This document shows, piece by piece, positions 5,034-6,079 of a DNA stretch of 6,079 nucleotides (position 1 is the stretch's first letter; every line of letters starts with the position of its first letter). The notes beneath the pieces were generated by a model that was not told where the DNA came from, did no database searches, and saw only the letters and a list, made by a program, of their open reading frames with translations. The translations under genes and the position numbers were made by a program. This stretch comes from Candidatus Rokuibacteriota bacterium (GTDB lineage: Bacteria > Methylomirabilota > Methylomirabilia > Rokubacteriales > CSP1-6), in assembly GCA_016201575.1 (NCBI GenBank), contig JACQCN010000148.1, positions 1 through 6,079 on the forward strand, given 5' to 3'.

Positions 5034-5348
5034 GTGAAGAACATTCGGTTGGCGATGCGGCTAATCTGGACGGCATACGGTGCATTGGCCCTCGCTGTCG
5101 CGCTCTTCGCGGTCACCATACACTGGATACGCCCGCATGTCGGGGTCGTTGTCCTCGCCACCTTCCTCTTAGGCGCGGGCGGGACTGCGGCGGGACTCTC
5201 GCTGCTGAGCGGTAGTGTGCTCGGCACACACGCGCTGATGCAGCAAAAGACACTCCGCAGGCCGGTTGCCGTGGTGACCGTGCTTGTCGGCGGGCTGGGG
5301 GTCTCGTTCGTCGGCTGGATCGCCTGGGGGTTTTGGACGCACTACTGA
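5034..5348 (+). CDS. Small integral membrane protein, unknown function
   Basis: A 104-aa protein starting MKNIRLAMRLIW, with three hydrophobic segments at about residues 10-32, 36-60 and 77-101, separated by a short HWIRPH turn and a polar loop, THALMQQKTLRRP. The positive-inside rule would place the N-terminus and this loop in the cytoplasm. I do not recognise a family and propose no function. The GTG start is supported by GGAG eight bases upstream. It starts 25 bp after the attC core, the usual distance for the first gene of a following cassette, so it may be a second cassette beginning at 5004. No second attC could be found after its stop, so the cassette is either degraded or the gene is old flanking DNA. 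Confidence 0.7.
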   Translation: MKNIRLAMRLIWTAYGALALAVALFAVTIHWIRPHVGVVVLATFLLGAGGTAAGLSLLSGSVLGTHALMQQKTLRRPVAVVTVLVGGLGVSFVGWIAWGFWTHY

Positions 5349-5477
5349 ATCAGGGCGGCGTGCATATTTGAGCTACGTCTCGCAGAACCCATAAGGATTG
5401 AGACGACCGCCGCGGTCGTTTCAATCCGATGTTCAAGAAGCCCGGTGTGCGCATCGGGTGTCAGCGGGATATGGGGA
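5349..5477. other. Non-coding spacer after the membrane protein gene
   Basis: No convincing gene is seen here. The stretch is locally less GC-rich around 5360-5400 and contains the inverted repeat listed separately. No attC core or inverse-core pair is visible, which is why the membrane protein cannot be assigned to a complete second cassette. Confidence 0.5.
5395..5427. repeat. 15-bp inverted repeat with 3-nt loop
   Basis: GGATTGAGACGACCG (5395-5409) pairs with CGGTCGTTTCAATCC (5413-5427) at 14 of 15 positions around a CCG loop. It lies 47 bases after the stop of the membrane protein gene and would form a very stable hairpin in RNA. No U-tract follows the stem on either strand, so intrinsic termination would be atypical. 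The end sequence GGATTGA(A/G)AC on both arms resembles the 3' end of many CRISPR repeats, but no array is present. The outer part of the left arm can instead pair CGTCTC (5376-5381) with GAGACG (5400-5405), an alternative fold that excludes the first. Confidence 0.85.
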
Positions 5478-5670
5478 ATGCCTCGGGAGGGCTGGGACGG
5501 GAGCGAGCGCTACGACGACGGCGGGGACCCCGACGGGCCCTCAGACATCCCGTGGCCTGGGTCGAAGAGGCCGTTCACGCTCGGCGCCGAGCGCGATGGA
5601 GTCAGTGTGAGCCTCACGATGTCGATGGCGCGTGATGACGGGCACACCGAGGCCGTGCCGGTCCGTGAAC
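5478..5670 (+). pseudogene. Possible gene fragment cut by the IS91-type element
   Basis: From ATG 5478 one frame reads MPREGWDGSERYDDGGDPDG, then PSDIPWPGSKRPFTLGAERD and GVSVSLTMSMARDDGHTEAV. Its third codon positions are strongly G/C-rich, as in real genes of this genome, and the composition is balanced, unlike the Arg/Pro/Ala-rich translation of non-coding frames. I recognise no family. The frame stays open to 6011, but beyond about 5670 it runs antisense to the transposase and looks artefactual. The change of character falls close to a GAAC at 5667-5670, the kind of tetranucleotide beside which IS91-family elements insert, so the original gene may have been interrupted there. Only a weak ribosome site (GGGGA) precedes the ATG, and GTG 5445 is an alternative start. 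Confidence 0.28.
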
Positions 5671-5685
5671 GTTGCGGGACCGGGT

Positions 5686-5714
5686 CAGCGAGGGGGCGCC
5701 TGGGCGCCTCGCTG
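5686..5714. repeat. Stem-loop beyond the transposase stop, candidate oriIS hairpin
   Basis: CAGCGAGG and CGCC (5686-5700, with three extra G between them) pair with GGCGCCTCGCTG (5703-5714) around a two-base turn. It lies 49 bases downstream of the transposase stop codon. The position fits the subterminal hairpin at the replication-origin end of IS91-type elements; it could also serve as a transcription stop, though no U-tract is seen. Confidence 0.5.
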
Positions 5715-5762
5715 TCCGCGCAGCGCTCGCGATGTGCGGACGCCGCGGGCGTGCCGCGCGGC

Positions 5763-6079
5763 TCAGGGACCCACAGGCACGGCGCTGAGGGTGGACGACT
5801 CGCCGGCCGGCTGGCCAAGCGAGGGGAGCCAGCCGATCGCGGAGTCTCCGGGCAGGAGCAGGCGGGAGAACCGCAGGGCGCCCCCGCAGTGACGGCAGCG
5901 CAGGGCCGCCGCCGGTGGCTCGCTCGCGGCCTCGGGGGCCGCCAGGGCAAACCCGCTGGCCATCTCGATACGGGCTTTGACGTCCTCCAGGGGCACCGAG
6001 GCGCTGGGTGAGAGGAAGCCGTAGTAGCGCACCTTCATGAAGCCCCGGGGCAACACGTGCTGGAGGAAGCGGCGCATGA
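5763..6079 (-). CDS. IS91/IS801-family transposase, C-terminal part
   Basis: The last 105 or so residues of a Y2-tyrosine HUH-type rolling-circle transposase. The diagnostic stretch is MRRFLQHVLPRGFMKVRYYG, then FLSPSA, matching the family's (F)xRRFLxHVLPxGFxxIRxYGxL signature that follows the catalytic domain. A tail with CRHCGGALR recalls the single CxxC zinc-knuckle motif seen at the C-terminus of IS801-like proteins. The ATG at 6077 is internal; the gene extends beyond the right edge, where the catalytic HUH and double-tyrosine motifs should lie. The middle of the tail (about residues 40-58) is Ala/Pro/Glu-rich and poorly conserved. Such transposases nick the element's oriIS and transpose by rolling-circle replication, and can carry adjacent DNA by one-ended events. 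It faces the integron remnant and is convergent with the plus-strand genes. Confidence 0.9.
   Translation of the reverse strand, partial: MRRFLQHVLPRGFMKVRYYGFLSPSASVPLEDVKARIEMASGFALAAPEAASEPPAAALRCRHCGGALRFSRLLLPGDSAIGWLPSLGQPAGESSTLSAVPVGP

Larger units (their letters stand above)
5671..6079 (-). mobile_element. oriIS-side end of an IS91/IS801-family element (partial)
   Basis: The C-terminal end of a Y2-type rolling-circle transposase lies on the minus strand and the element continues beyond the right edge. Downstream of the transposase stop (5763) is a stem-loop, CAGCGAGGCGCC (5714-5703) with GGCGCC...CTCGCTG (to 5686), and 15 bases after it a GTTC tetranucleotide (5670-5667 on this strand). 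IS91-family elements have a hairpin near the oriIS end and insert beside GTTC/CTTG-type tetranucleotides. The exact terminus is inferred. Confidence 0.55.

Noticed and set aside
4193..5227. A 344-codon minus-strand open frame across the cassette and membrane gene.
   Set aside because: It is antisense to hicA, hicB, attC and the membrane protein, all of which have independent support, and it shows no domain.
5377..5427. CRISPR array.
   Set aside because: There is only one repeat-like unit plus an inverted partial match and no regularly spaced direct repeats or cas genes.
5671..6011. Plus-strand continuation of the open frame from 5478.
   Set aside because: It is antisense to the transposase C-terminus and turns Arg/Gly/Ala-rich, so only the part before about 5670 was kept as a possible fragment.

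Overview
The window is GC-rich bacterial DNA (about two thirds or more G+C by eye) with GTG starts and strong third-position G/C. Gene content and style fit an uncultured high-GC soil or groundwater bacterium. The Candidatus Rokubacteria / Methylomirabilota neighbourhood is a guess from general resemblance, not a demonstrated assignment.

Left half (1-3416), all on the minus strand, is ordinary chromosome. Read in the direction of transcription it holds a small unrecognised 89-aa protein (3416-3147), a DUF362-family protein (3039-1915), a spacer made of an exact tandem duplication with a strong hairpin in each copy (about 1746-1916), glutamyl-tRNA synthetase gltX (1743-271), and the start of a histidine-phosphatase (phosphoglycerate-mutase-like) gene that leaves the window at base 1.

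Right half (3417-6079) is an accessory island, mostly on the plus strand. It opens with a decayed integron integrase gene, intI (from 3576). The gene has two frameshifts and loses its C-terminal catalytic part at about 4447. Two bases later comes a core-site-like GTTACAC, a 554-bp segment carrying a hicA-hicB toxin-antitoxin pair, and directly at the hicB stop codon a 59-bp imperfect palindrome with the architecture of an attC site (59-base element). The left core GTTACAC is complementary at 6 of 7 positions to the inverse core of this attC, as expected for the two ends of one gene cassette. I therefore read 4450-5003 as an integron gene cassette encoding HicAB, sitting against a broken integron integrase. 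A 104-aa three-helix membrane protein (5034-5348) follows directly and may be a second cassette, though no second attC was found.

The right end holds a 15-bp inverted repeat (5395-5427), a short coding-like fragment, and on the minus strand the 3' part of an IS91/IS801-family (Y2 rolling-circle) transposase running off the window at 6079. A hairpin and a GTTC tetranucleotide beyond its stop codon may be the oriIS end of that element.

In short, a housekeeping minus-strand block meets a degraded integron remnant with a self-maintaining toxin-antitoxin cassette, bordered by an IS91-type element. The most interesting signal is the cassette and its junction with intI.
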